Assembly: GCA_022778585.1 (NCBI GenBank)
Contig: JALFTI010000028.1
Span: 1 to 64,000 of the forward strand
Reading direction: 5' to 3'
DNA from: Pygmaiobacter massiliensis
GTDB taxonomy: Bacteria; Bacillota; Clostridia; Oscillospirales; Ruminococcaceae
Length of the DNA stretch: 64,000 nt
Shown: positions 25,050 to 33,116 of the stretch, one piece after another
Layout of the letters: the number at the start of each line of letters is the position of its first letter
How positions within the stretch are numbered: position 1 is the stretch's first letter
Position numbers and translations under genes: made by a program
Notes under the pieces: model-generated
What the model saw: only the letters and a program-made list of their open reading frames with translations
Database searches by the model: none
What the model was told of the DNA's origin: nothing

Positions 25050-25742
25050 ATGCTCCATGCAATGCTGACCATACTGTTGTGGACGGCGGGCATTGTGCTG
25101 GCTTTGCTGTTGCTTTTGCTTATTTTGCCGGTGTGGCTGCATATTTCCCTCAAGTACGACCAATGGGAGCTGCGGCTGCAGGTGGCGGGCTTTTCGGTGC
25201 GGCTGTACCCGGCGCGCGAAAAAAAGCCCAAAAAGGCAAAACAAGCAAAACAAAAGGTGAAAAAAAAGCAGGCGCCGGCTGCGCCAAAGCCCAAAAAGGG
25301 CCTGCCCGAATGGGTTACCCCTTCCACCGTTATAAAACTTGTGCAGCTTGCAGGCGGCCTTATGCGCAGGGTTTTGCGGGTTTTGAAGGTGCGCGGGGTG
25401 CGGCTTGTTTTGCCGGTGAACGGGCAGGATGCAGCCGAAACGGCCCTTTGCTACGGCCGTACCAACGCGGCGGTTTATTCGGGGCTGGCCCTTTTGCAAA
25501 ATGCGGTAAACCTTTCGGTAGAGTCGGTGGAAATTGTGCCGGACTTTGGCGCAGACCACAAGTTTCGCAGAAGTTTCTATTGTAAAGTGGGCAGCTGCCC
25601 TATTATAATGATAAGTGTAGGGGTGTGGGCTATTTACACCCTGTTCAAAAGCGGCGTTTTGGGGCGCCGGCAAGGAGGTAAAAAAAATGAACGACAATCC
25701 CCTGCAGGGACTAACGGATGTAGCGCTGCAGCGCATTCATGA
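25050..25742 (+). CDS. DUF2953 membrane-associated protein (YtfI-like)
   Basis: 230 residues. One N-terminal membrane segment (about 5-32), then a strongly basic Lys/Pro/Ala linker (about 58-85), then a domain with LRVLKVRGVRLVLPVNGQDAAETAL. Genes of this family sit directly before gerW (ytfJ) in spore formers, as here. Function unknown; a forespore or envelope role is inferred from the neighbour. The ATG at 25050 lies two bases after the scpB stop, with AGGAGGGG before it. Its last 56 bases overlap gerW. Confidence 0.75.
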   Translation: MLHAMLTILLWTAGIVLALLLLLLILPVWLHISLKYDQWELRLQVAGFSVRLYPAREKKPKKAKQAKQKVKKKQAPAAPKPKKGLPEWVTPSTVIKLVQLAGGLMRRVLRVLKVRGVRLVLPVNGQDAAETALCYGRTNAAVYSGLALLQNAVNLSVESVEIVPDFGADHKFRRSFYCKVGSCPIIMISVGVWAIYTLFKSGVLGRRQGGKKNERQSPAGTNGCSAAAHS

Positions 25743-26079
25743 GCTGGTTGACAGCAACACCACCATTGGCAGCCCCATCACCACCGCGGAGGGGGTCACC
25801 ATTCTGCCCATCTCCAAGGTCAGTTTTGGGTTTGCTTCCGGCGGGTCAGACTTTCCTTCCAAGGCCCCCAAAGAGCTGTTTGGTGGGGGCTCCGGAGCGG
25901 GGGTTTCCATTACGCCGCAGGCCTTTTTGGTTATAAAAGAAGGAAATGTGCGGCTTTTGCAGCTGGCGGACCCCGCCAAAACCACCGCCGACCGGCTGAT
26001 TGACGCACTGCCGGAACTGGTGGACCGGCTGCAGGAACTTTTAAAAAGGGAAGAAAAAAAGCCCGCGGCCGAACCTTGA
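25687..26079 (+). CDS. gerW: Spore germination/sporulation protein GerW (YtfJ)
   Basis: 130 residues. The family core is intact: TTIGSPITTAEGVTILPISKVSFGFASGGSDF, followed by FGGGSGAGVSITPQAFLVI. In Bacillus GerW is a spore protein needed for germination through some receptors. The ATG at 25687 has GGAGGTAAAAAA. Start is inside DUF2953, suggesting coupled translation. Its presence, with dpaAB, supports a spore-forming host. Confidence 0.92.
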   Translation: MNDNPLQGLTDVALQRIHELVDSNTTIGSPITTAEGVTILPISKVSFGFASGGSDFPSKAPKELFGGGSGAGVSITPQAFLVIKEGNVRLLQLADPAKTTADRLIDALPELVDRLQELLKREEKKPAAEP

Positions 26080-26137
26080 AAAGCGCGCTGTGCGCCGCTT
26101 GCCGCAAACGGGCTACACATATAAAGGAGATACCGCT

Positions 26138-26956
26138 TTGAGAGATACGCGTATTCAGAAGGTTTTGTCCGAACAGGGGGTCTGCTCCCGCCGTGCGGCC
26201 GAACAGCTTATTCAGCAGGGCCGGGTGCGGCTGAACGGCCGGCCGGTGCAGGTGGGGGATAAAATGGACCCCAGGACCGACCTGCTGTCGGTAGACGGCA
26301 AAAATTTATATATTCCGCACGAAAAGCAGTATTACTACGAAATGCTGTATAAGCCCCGCGGGTACATTACCACCATGTCGGACGAGCGCGGCCGCAAAAC
26401 AGTGGCCGAATTGGTGGCAGATGTGCCGGCACGGCTTTTCCCGGTGGGTCGGCTGGACAAGGATTCGGAAGGGCTGCTTTTAATGACCAACGACGGCGCC
26501 TTTGCCAACCTGATGATGCACCCTTCCCACGGGGTAAGTAAGCGCTACCGGGTCACGGTGCACCCGCGCGCCAGCGAAGATCAGGTGGTGCGCCTTTCCC
26601 AGGGGGTTACTCTGGACGATGGGTTTGAAACAGCGCCTGCCCTGGTGCAGGTGGTGGTGGACGAGCCCGAGCGCACCGTACTGGAAATGACCATTCGCGA
26701 GGGCAAAAACCGCCAAATTCGCCGCATGTGCGAAGCAGTGGGCCTTACGGTGGTGCGGCTGAAACGCAGCGCCGAAGGGCCGGTAAAGCTGGGCATGCTG
26801 GCACCGGGCAAACACCGGCCGCTTACCAAGGCAGAACTGGCGGCATTGCGGGCTTCCGCCTCGAAGGCAGTGCGCCAGGAAAATACCCAGGCGGCCCAGC
26901 AGCGCGCCAAGCAAAAGCAGCGCACCGGTCCGCTTGGCCAAAACCGTCGGCGCTGA
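26138..26956 (+). CDS. Ribosomal large-subunit pseudouridine synthase RluB/RsuA family
   Basis: 272 residues. An N-terminal S4 RNA-binding domain (RIQKVLSEQGVCSRRAAEQLIQQGRVRLNG) is followed by the pseudouridine synthase domain with the catalytic Asp in FPVGRLDKDSEGLLLMTND and the KNRQIRRM motif. It probably modifies 23S rRNA near 2605; RsuA-like specificity cannot be excluded. The TTG at 26138 lies seven bases after AAAGGAGA. The C-terminal 50 residues are a basic, Gln/Arg-rich tail. Last gene of the scpA-scpB-DUF2953-gerW cluster. Confidence 0.9.
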   Translation: MRDTRIQKVLSEQGVCSRRAAEQLIQQGRVRLNGRPVQVGDKMDPRTDLLSVDGKNLYIPHEKQYYYEMLYKPRGYITTMSDERGRKTVAELVADVPARLFPVGRLDKDSEGLLLMTNDGAFANLMMHPSHGVSKRYRVTVHPRASEDQVVRLSQGVTLDDGFETAPALVQVVVDEPERTVLEMTIREGKNRQIRRMCEAVGLTVVRLKRSAEGPVKLGMLAPGKHRPLTKAELAALRASASKAVRQENTQAAQQRAKQKQRTGPLGQNRRR

Positions 26957-27108
26957 AGCATGCTTTTGCACAGCGGCAAATGGCAAAGCTATGGTATGGG
27001 CGTATAGGTATGGTATTTTGGGTGCTGTTTTGTAAAACATCAGCAAACATCATGGTGAAACCTGATAAGCAAACCGGTAAAAAAACGGCTAATTTTGTGA
27101 ATTTGCCG

Positions 27109-27137
27109 TTGCCGTACTAAGGCAAAGATAGTATAAT
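27109..27137 (+). promoter_or_regulatory. Promoter of the carboxyltransferase gene
   Basis: TTGCCG (27109-27114), a 17-base spacer, TATAAT (27132-27137). It leaves a transcribed leader of about 150 bases. Confidence 0.75.
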
Positions 27138-27156
27138 GAACAGGTCATTAAAGCAG

Positions 27157-27264
27157 GCCGGTACGAAACCATTCGTGCCGGCTTGCCGGGTCTTTTTGCA
27201 AACTGCGACGCCCGGCAGAAACCTGCAACCAGAAAAATCCGGCAGGCCAAGGGGAGGTCTGCCG
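27157..27264 (+). promoter_or_regulatory. Structured 5' leader with three hairpins (unclassified)
   Basis: Hairpin 1 pairs 27157-27167 with 27172-27182 (11 pairs, one GU, loop ACCA). Hairpin 2 pairs TGCCGGG 27184-27190 with CCCGGCA 27211-27217. Hairpin 3 pairs 27240-27248 with 27256-27264 around AAGGGGA. The left arm of hairpin 2 can also pair with CCGGCA at 27239-27244, so two alternative folds exist. No known riboswitch was recognised. Confidence 0.45.
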
Positions 27265-27294
27265 CCTGTTTTGTGAAAGAGGTGCATCTACATC

Positions 27295-28656
27295 ATGGCT
27301 AAAAAACCGATCAAGATCACAGAAGTTGCGCTGCGCGACGCCCACCAGTCCCTCATTGCGACCCGCATGACGATGGACGAAATGCGGCCCATTCTGCCCG
27401 CGATGGATAAGGTTGGGTATTTTTCAGTGGAATGCTGGGGCGGCGCCACCTTCGACGCCTGCATTCGCTTTTTGAATGAGGACCCTTGGGAGCGGCTGCG
27501 CATTCTGCGCAAGGAAATGCCCAACACCAAGCTGCAGATGCTGTTCCGCGGCCAGAACATGCTGGGCTACCGCCACTATGCCGACGACGCGGTGGAATAT
27601 TTTGTCCAAAAGTCGGTGGCAAACGGCATTGATATTCTGCGCATCTTCGACGCGCTGAACGACCCGCGCAACCTGCAGACCTCCATTCGGGCCGCCAAAA
27701 AGGAAGGCGCTCATGTGCAGGGCTGCATCAGCTATACCTTAAGCCCGGTCCACAATAACGAATACTTTGCAAACTACGCTAAAACTTTGCAGGATATGGG
27801 CGCAGACAGCATCTGCATTAAGGATATGTCCGGCCTGCTCACTCCTTACAGCACGCAGGAGCTGGTCACCTCGCTGAAAAAGACCATCTCTATCCCGGTG
27901 GATATCCACAGCCACTACACCTCGGGCCTTGCTTCCATGTCCATCCTGAAGGCGATCGAGTCGGGCGCCGATATCATCGACACTGCCATTTCGCCGTTGG
28001 CCATGGGTACCTCTCACATGGCTACCGAAACCCTGGTGGCCGCTTTGAAGGATACCGAGTATGATACCGGGCTGGATATGAAGCAGCTGAATGTGGTGCG
28101 CGAGCACTTTGCCGGCCTGCGGGAAAAATATTTGGCAAGCGGCCAGCTTTCGCCCAAAATGCTGGGTGTGGACGCCAATACGCTGCTCTACCAGGTGCCG
28201 GGCGGCATGCTGTCCAACCTGCTTAGCCAGCTGAAGATGATGAAGAAAGAGGACAAATTTGAAGAGGTCCTGGCCGAAATTCCCAATGTGCGTAAGGACT
28301 GCGGTTACCCGCCGCTGGTAACCCCCACCAGCCAGATCGTGGGCAGCCAGGCTGTTATGAATGTGCTGACCGGCAAGCGCTATGCCATGGTGAACAAGGA
28401 GTTCAAGGGCCTGGTACGGGGCGAGTACGGCAGCACCCCCGCTCCCATCGACCCGGCCTTTGCCGACAGCATTCTGCATGGTGCCGAGCGGATTACCTGC
28501 CGCCCTGCCGACCTTCTGCAGCCCGAAATGGAAAAGCTCAAGGCCGAAGCTGCCCAGTGGGCTATTCAGGAAGAGGACGCTTTGACCTATGCCATGTTCC
28601 CGCAGGTGGCTCCTAAGTTCTTTGAAGAGCGTGCAAAGCGCACTCAAAATGGCTAA
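27295..28656 (+). CDS. oadA: Oxaloacetate decarboxylase alpha-type carboxyltransferase subunit
   Basis: 453 residues: a TIM-barrel carboxyltransferase domain (ITEVALRDAHQSLIATRM at the start; metal ligand Asp in RDAHQS; IDILRIFDALND; VDIHSHYTSGLASM with metal His residues) and the conserved helical domain after residue 300. No biotinyl domain is attached, so the biotin carrier is a separate protein not seen here. It moves CO2 between oxaloacetate and biotin, in a Na+-pumping decarboxylase or a split pyruvate carboxylase; these cannot be separated by context. ATG at 27295 after AAAGAGGTG. Own promoter and terminator. Confidence 0.87.
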   Translation: MAKKPIKITEVALRDAHQSLIATRMTMDEMRPILPAMDKVGYFSVECWGGATFDACIRFLNEDPWERLRILRKEMPNTKLQMLFRGQNMLGYRHYADDAVEYFVQKSVANGIDILRIFDALNDPRNLQTSIRAAKKEGAHVQGCISYTLSPVHNNEYFANYAKTLQDMGADSICIKDMSGLLTPYSTQELVTSLKKTISIPVDIHSHYTSGLASMSILKAIESGADIIDTAISPLAMGTSHMATETLVAALKDTEYDTGLDMKQLNVVREHFAGLREKYLASGQLSPKMLGVDANTLLYQVPGGMLSNLLSQLKMMKKEDKFEEVLAEIPNVRKDCGYPPLVTPTSQIVGSQAVMNVLTGKRYAMVNKEFKGLVRGEYGSTPAPIDPAFADSILHGAERITCRPADLLQPEMEKLKAEAAQWAIQEEDALTYAMFPQVAPKFFEERAKRTQNG

Positions 28657-28713
28657 GTTTGCCTTTTAACCCTTATTGGGGTTTATTGGCCTTTTCATCA
28701 AAAGAAAAGCCGC

Positions 28714-28750
28714 AAAAGCCGGCGCCCTTATTAGGGCGCCGGCTTTTTTT
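28714..28750 (+). terminator. Terminator after oadA
   Basis: AAAGCCGGCGCCC TTATT AGGGCGCCGGCTTT, then a T run. Confidence 0.92.
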
Positions 28751-28872
28751 GCTAAAAACAGGCCAATCAAAACAAAGAGCATCTTTACCCGGTTTGCCGC
28801 CCAAGCAAACCTTTGAAAAAATGTTGCCGTCCAGTTCGTACTACAAGCAAATATTATTTTTATAATATTATA

Positions 28873-28905
28873 TTGACAAACTATATTATACTGCATATAA
28901 TATAG
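28873..28905 (+). promoter_or_regulatory. Promoter with overlapping palindromic operator of the PadR operon
   Basis: TTGACA (28873-28878), 17 bases, TATAAT (28896-28901). A perfect inverted repeat CTATATTAT (28881-28889) / ATAATATAG (28897-28905) with a 7-base gap covers the spacer and -10. It is placed to block polymerase, and autoregulation by the PadR protein encoded next is the simplest reading. Confidence 0.8.
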
Positions 28906-28935
28906 CCGTGGATATAACATTAGGAGGTGAGCGGT

Positions 28936-29289
28936 TTGGCCTTTACCACAGGACCCGGCATGCTGGACGCGGTAGTACTGTCGGTGGTGTCCAAACAGCC
29001 GCAGGGAACCTATGGCTACAAAATTACCCAGGATGTGCGCAGTGTAATTGAAGTGTCGGAGTCGACCCTGTACCCGGTGCTGCGCCGGCTGCAAAAGGAC
29101 GGTGCGTTGGAAACCTACGACCAGGCATTTGCCGGGCGCAACCGCCGCTATTATAAAATTACACCTTTTGGCCGCCGGCAGCTGGAACAGTGGCTGGCAG
29201 AATGGGAAGAATACAAAGCCAAAATAGAACAGGTTTTTTACGGCCAAGCATTTACCCAGGCAGAAGATGAGGGAGGAAGAGAGTTATGA
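28936..29289 (+). CDS. PadR family transcriptional regulator
   Basis: 117 residues. PadR winged-helix signature: LDAVVLSVVSKQPQGTYGYKITQDV, then ESTLYPVLRRLQKDGALETYD, then RRYYKITPFGRRQLEQWLAEWEEY. It should repress its own operon, whose promoter carries a perfect inverted repeat. A TTG at 28936 lies eight bases after AGGAGG; a GTG at 28927 overlaps that site. It shares ATGA with the next gene. Confidence 0.92.
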   Translation: MAFTTGPGMLDAVVLSVVSKQPQGTYGYKITQDVRSVIEVSESTLYPVLRRLQKDGALETYDQAFAGRNRRYYKITPFGRRQLEQWLAEWEEYKAKIEQVFYGQAFTQAEDEGGREL

Positions 29290-29912
29290 CCAAACGCGAG
29301 TTCCTGCTGCAGCTGAACGACGCTTTGGGCGCGATGAACGAAGACGAGCGCAGCGCGGCAGTGAAATATTACAGCGATTATATTGACGATGCCGGCGAAG
29401 ATATGGAAAAGGTATTGCGCCAGCTGGGCACGCCACAGCAGGTGGCGGCCTCCATACTGGCCGAAGCGGGTGTAGAACCCAATGCCAATGCCGCTGCCGG
29501 GCCCTACCAGGAAGAAAAGCAGCGCCCGGCACAGCCTACCGTACAAAAGCGCCCTATGCCTACCTGGGCGGTGGTAGTATTGGTTATTGTGCTTTCGCCG
29601 TTTTGGCTTACCATATTGGGCACCGTGGCAAGTGTTGTAATTGGCGCTGTGGGCCTGTTTTTTGGCTTGTTTGTTGGGGTGGCCGCGCTGCTTGTGGGCG
29701 GGCTTTTATGTGCAGGGCTGGGCCTTTACCTTATGGTGGCCGAACCTGCCGCCGGCGTGGTTGCGCTGGGCACGGGCCTTTGCTTTTTGGGCGCAGGGCT
29801 TTTGGGCGTGGTACTGTGCGTGTTTTTGTGTTCCAAGGTGTTGCCGGCTGTAATGGGCTGGCTGCGCCAGCTGTGGAAAAAACTGTTTGGTAAAAGAAAG
29901 GAGGCCTTCTAA
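29286..29912 (+). CDS. DUF1700 (HAAS-type) membrane protein
   Basis: 208 residues. Residues 1-65 are the helical HAAS domain (MTKREFLLQLNDALGAMNEDERSAAVKYYSDYIDDAGED), typically paired with PadR regulators. Then a Pro/Gln linker and four or so membrane segments (about 95-195). The HAAS domain is thought to talk to the PadR protein. Its start overlaps the PadR stop (ATGA) and its stop overlaps the next start (TAATG). Confidence 0.85.
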   Translation: MTKREFLLQLNDALGAMNEDERSAAVKYYSDYIDDAGEDMEKVLRQLGTPQQVAASILAEAGVEPNANAAAGPYQEEKQRPAQPTVQKRPMPTWAVVVLVIVLSPFWLTILGTVASVVIGAVGLFFGLFVGVAALLVGGLLCAGLGLYLMVAEPAAGVVALGTGLCFLGAGLLGVVLCVFLCSKVLPAVMGWLRQLWKKLFGKRKEAF

Positions 29913-30799
29913 TGAAAAGCTTTTATAAAGTGGTGGCGTTTTTAGGCGTGGCGCTCATCTGCCTGGGCGGTGTTATGGGCATTACCGGCAGCTTTGCGGG
30001 CGGCGCGCAGTATTTAAAAACGCACGATAACCTGCTGCATATCTCGCTTCCGGACTGGAGCATGGGCAGAGCCAGCAGTTCTCAGACGGTGTCGGTCTCT
30101 GTGCCGCAGCAGCCAGCCGGCCAGCAGGCGGATTCGCAGCCGGCACAAAGCCAGCAGGCAGATCAAAGCAGTGCGCAGCCGGCACAGTATGATATATACG
30201 AAATTGAGCTGGAGCTTGGGGCCGGAAACTTTTATCTGCAGCAGGGGGATGGATTTGATATATCCTGTTCCAGCGGCAATTTAAGCGGCATTTCCAGCAA
30301 GCAGGAAAAAGGCGTTTGGAAAATTGAGGTTCTGCACCATGCAAACGGTTGGAACCACACAAGCGGAGACATTGTAATTACTGTGCCGGCCGATTTTGTG
30401 GCCCAGAAGCTGGAGGTAGAGCTGGGCGCGGGCAGCCTGCGGGCAGATGGCATTACTGCCCGCGAGGCCAGCCTGGAGGTAGCGGCAGGCCAAATGAACC
30501 TGACAAACTGCGACTTCGGCAACGCCGACTTTGAATGCGGTATGGGTGAGATGACCTATTCGGGCAAACTTTGGGGCATTGGCTCGGCAGAGTGCGGTAT
30601 GGGCAAGCTGGAGCTGGGCATAGAGGGACAGAACTGGGATGATTTTGGTTATAAGGCAGAGTGCGCCGTAGGCAATATTACAGTACTGGACCAGGTGTAT
30701 ACCGGCCTTGCCACCGAGCTGACCGTCAACCCACAGGCTTCGGTTTTTTATGAACTGGAGTGCGGTGCAGGCACCCTGACGGTTTACCAGGCGGATTAA
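29912..30799 (+). CDS. DUF4097 putative adhesin-like protein
   Basis: 295 residues: an N-terminal membrane segment (about 8-25), a Gln/Ser/Ala-rich linker (about 55-90) and a DUF4097 beta-helical domain with repeated short strands (LELGAGNFYLQ, VELGAGSLRADG, ECGMGEMTYSG, ECGAGTLTVY). Such proteins follow DUF1700 in Firmicutes envelope operons; function unknown. It is coupled to DUF1700 by TAATG. Confidence 0.82.
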   Translation: MKSFYKVVAFLGVALICLGGVMGITGSFAGGAQYLKTHDNLLHISLPDWSMGRASSSQTVSVSVPQQPAGQQADSQPAQSQQADQSSAQPAQYDIYEIELELGAGNFYLQQGDGFDISCSSGNLSGISSKQEKGVWKIEVLHHANGWNHTSGDIVITVPADFVAQKLEVELGAGSLRADGITAREASLEVAAGQMNLTNCDFGNADFECGMGEMTYSGKLWGIGSAECGMGKLELGIEGQNWDDFGYKAECAVGNITVLDQVYTGLATELTVNPQASVFYELECGAGTLTVYQAD

Positions 30800-30831
30800 G
30801 CGTTTGGCAAAACAGAAAGAGAATATAGCGT

Positions 30832-31020
30832 ATGGAATCGAAAAAACTGTATAAAAACCCAAGAGAGGCTGTATTTTGCGGTGTGTGTGCCGGGTTTAGC
30901 GAATATACCGGGCTGGATGTTACCATCATTCGGCTGCTTATGGTACTATTGGGCCTTAGCGGCAACGGAATCATTCTATATTTCATCGCGGCTATTGTTA
31001 TGCCAAGCCGGCCGCAGTAA
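30832..31020 (+). CDS. PspC domain small membrane protein
   Basis: 62 residues. KKLYKNPREAVFCGVCAGFSEYTGLDVTIIRL is the PspC signature, followed by one hydrophobic helix. PspC-domain proteins respond to envelope stress. An ATG at 30832 has GAAAGAGAATATAGCGT upstream. It is embedded in the PadR operon. Confidence 0.9.
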   Translation: MESKKLYKNPREAVFCGVCAGFSEYTGLDVTIIRLLMVLLGLSGNGIILYFIAAIVMPSRPQ

Positions 31021-31032
31021 GGAGAACATATT

Positions 31033-31713
31033 ATGAGAAAACAAACAGGTAGAATTGTATGGGGCGTACTGTTTATTGTGGCGGGGCTTGGCTTTGCCGG
31101 CAACGCATTTGGGATGTGGCACTTTACGCTGTTTTTTAACGGCTGGTGGACCCTGTTTTTAATTTTGCCGGCAGTGGTTTCCATCATCGAGCGGGGGCCC
31201 AACAGCGGCAACCTGATCCTGCTTTTAATAGGCGCGGTATTTTTGCTGTCCTCGCAGGGAATTTTGCACACCGTATGGGTAGGCAAGCTTTTGTGGCCGG
31301 TGGTGCTGGTATTAATCGGCATTTCCATTCTGCTGGGCGGTTTTAATGGGGCGCGCCGGGTAAAGCGCAGCGGCAGTGATGGCGAACAGGCAGATATTCC
31401 TTCCTACCGGGCCTTTTTTTCCGGAAGCGACTTAAGCTGGCCCAACCAGCCGTTTTATGGCGCAACCCTCACCGCGGCATTTGGCGGCATTACGCTGGAC
31501 CTGCGCAGTGCCCAGATCCGGCAGGATGTAGTGATCGATGCCACCGCCGTGTTCGGCGGCATTGACCTGTATCTGCCCCAGGGTGTGCGGGCAGTGGTAA
31601 CCGGTACCCCCATTTTTGGTGGTGTGGAAAATAAGGTGGCCCCGGCTCCCGAATCGGCCCCCACCGTTTATGTAAATACCACCTGCATTTTTGGCGGGAC
31701 CGATCTTTCCTAA
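31033..31713 (+). CDS. LiaF-like membrane protein (DUF5668 plus cell-wall response domain)
   Basis: 226 residues. Four N-terminal membrane segments (about 7-105, with FNGWWTLFLILPAVVSII), then a LiaF C-terminal beta domain with repeated FGG motifs (TAAFGGITLDL, AVFGGIDLYLP, PIFGGVENKV, CIFGGTDLS). LiaF-type proteins hold back envelope-stress kinases in Bacillus. ATG at 31033 after AAGGAGAAC. Last gene of the PadR operon; no LiaRS pair is near. Confidence 0.85.
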   Translation: MRKQTGRIVWGVLFIVAGLGFAGNAFGMWHFTLFFNGWWTLFLILPAVVSIIERGPNSGNLILLLIGAVFLLSSQGILHTVWVGKLLWPVVLVLIGISILLGGFNGARRVKRSGSDGEQADIPSYRAFFSGSDLSWPNQPFYGATLTAAFGGITLDLRSAQIRQDVVIDATAVFGGIDLYLPQGVRAVVTGTPIFGGVENKVAPAPESAPTVYVNTTCIFGGTDLS

Positions 31714-32055
31714 AAGGCAGCAGCCTGTGGGCCTTTGCGAAAGCCGCTTTGTCAGAAACCCTTTTGCAGGCTGTGACTGCAAGGTGAAAATAGCGTTTTT
31801 TCGCTGCCCTCCCCAAAACAATAAAAGAGATTATTTTGGGATTTAGCTGCCTAGGGCTAGAAAAAGAAAAGGCACAGAAAGTTTTAATGTGCCGGATATT
31901 AGCCGGCGCAGCACAAAAACAACGCAAAAGGGCCGCTTTAGCTGCTTTGCAGCGGCAAAGGCTTTATAGCTGCCAAGGTATTTTTTGTGCTTTGCGTGAA
32001 AGCCAGGGCATTGGGGGCAATGTATTTGCCGCCAAAGTATGGCATATAAAAAGCG
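31714..32055. other. Intergenic, no gene recognised
   Basis: About 340 bases between the LiaF-like gene and its likely terminator. Frames on both strands lack ribosome sites. Confidence 0.5.
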
Positions 32056-32100
32056 AAAAAAGGGGTAAGGAAAGCCGTTTAAGCTTCCTTGCCCCTTTTT
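32056..32100. terminator. Bidirectional terminator hairpin
   Basis: AAAAAGGGGTAAGGAA and TTCCTTGCCCCTTTTT around a 12-base loop. Confidence 0.75.
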
Positions 32101-32311
32101 GCTTGGTGTATACAAAATCTTGCAAAAATCATTGCTTTTTCTGTTAAGCGAATTTTGGGGGCGTTTTTGAGGTGCTTTTTTTAAATGCTTCTCTTTGACC
32201 TTATTCCTTATTTGCGGCAAAATAAGCTATCGGTTTAAAAGCCTCTGTTTGGCATTTAGCCTTTGAAACAGATGATCTGTTATAGTATACTTGCCATAAA
32301 GGAGGGGGGGT

Positions 32312-32769
32312 GTGTATCGGCAAGCGGCATTTGTGGATTGTGGACAGGTTTATCATTTAATCTGCCAAATGGAAAACAGGGAACTTCCCTATGATAAATT
32401 TTGCGAAATTTATAAAAAACAATTAAGCAGCGAAAGCCACTATTTCCTTGTGTGCGACAATGGAAGCGAGGTGGTAGGCGTTCTTCATTTAAGGTTTGAA
32501 GAACAGCTGCACCATGCCGCAACTGTTGCGGAAATTATGGAATTTGCAGTTCGCCCCATTTTAGAAAACAGGGAATAGGGAAAGAAATGCTTGCAAAAGC
32601 CTGTGAACTTGCAGAAACTTTTGGCTGTATACAAATGGAAGTCGCCTGCAACCAGCTCAGAAGCGATACGCATCGTTTTTATCTGCGCGAGGGGATGCAC
32701 AATTTCCATTTCAAATTTTCAAAATCTTTAACAGGCAATGGTACGCCCCAAAACGCTATTGGAAAATAG
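32312..32769 (+). pseudogene. PhnO-like GNAT acetyltransferase, frameshifted
   Basis: The first frame (32312-32578) encodes residues 1-81 of a GNAT (QAAFVDCGQVYHLICQMENRELPYDKF, then VVGVLHLRFEEQLHHAATVAEIMEFAVRPI). It then shifts: the expected FRKQGIGKEMLAKACELAE lies in the next frame, which continues with ACNQLRSDTHRFYLREGMHNFHF to 32769. Restoring one T in the run ATTTTAG near 32555 rejoins the two. HRFYLREG and HHA are PhnO-type features. The GTG start follows GGAGGGGGG. It is a pseudogene or a homopolymer error in the sequence. Confidence 0.8.
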
Positions 32770-32940
32770 GCGGAAAAGATAACCCCGCGTGCCAATAAGC
32801 AAAAAAATAAGGGGAACCACAGCTTGCAGTTTTTACAAGCAGCAGACTTTCATCGGCTTTGGGGCGCTTTTGGCAGTATCGGTTTTATTGCTTTGGCTAT
32901 AGCAAAGGTTCGGGTTATAAAAAAGGAAAGTTTATATAAA
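32770..32940. other. Intergenic stretch before the rubrerythrin control region
   Basis: No gene or terminator recognised here. Confidence 0.45.
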
Positions 32941-32955
32941 TGATAATAATTATTA
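32941..32955 (+). promoter_or_regulatory. Fur/PerR-family box
   Basis: TGATAATAATTATTA matches the 7-1-7 Fur-type consensus TGATAATNATTATCA at all but one specified position. It is 27 bases before the -35 of the rubrerythrin promoter. The gene type favours PerR over Fur, but the box alone cannot tell. Confidence 0.6.
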
Positions 32956-32981
32956 TTTAATAATTGTTTTTTTAAAATATA

Positions 32982-33010
32982 TTGACACATCTTTGCGGGT
33001 CTGCTATAAT
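32982..33010 (+). promoter_or_regulatory. Promoter of reverse rubrerythrin
   Basis: A perfect TTGACA (32982-32987), 17-base spacer and a perfect TATAAT (33005-33010), implying strong transcription. Confidence 0.9.
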
Positions 33011-33116
33011 AAAGCCATCGAAACAAGGCGCCGGTAAAGCCGCCGGCAGCCGGTATACAGGCCAGCTTTTCGGTTGGCCCAAAGTGAATAGATTAAAATA
33101 AAAGGAGTCCAGATTT

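Noticed and set aside
23945-25327. Minus-strand frame of 460 codons over scpA-scpB
   Set aside because: Low-complexity antisense translation of two well-conserved genes.
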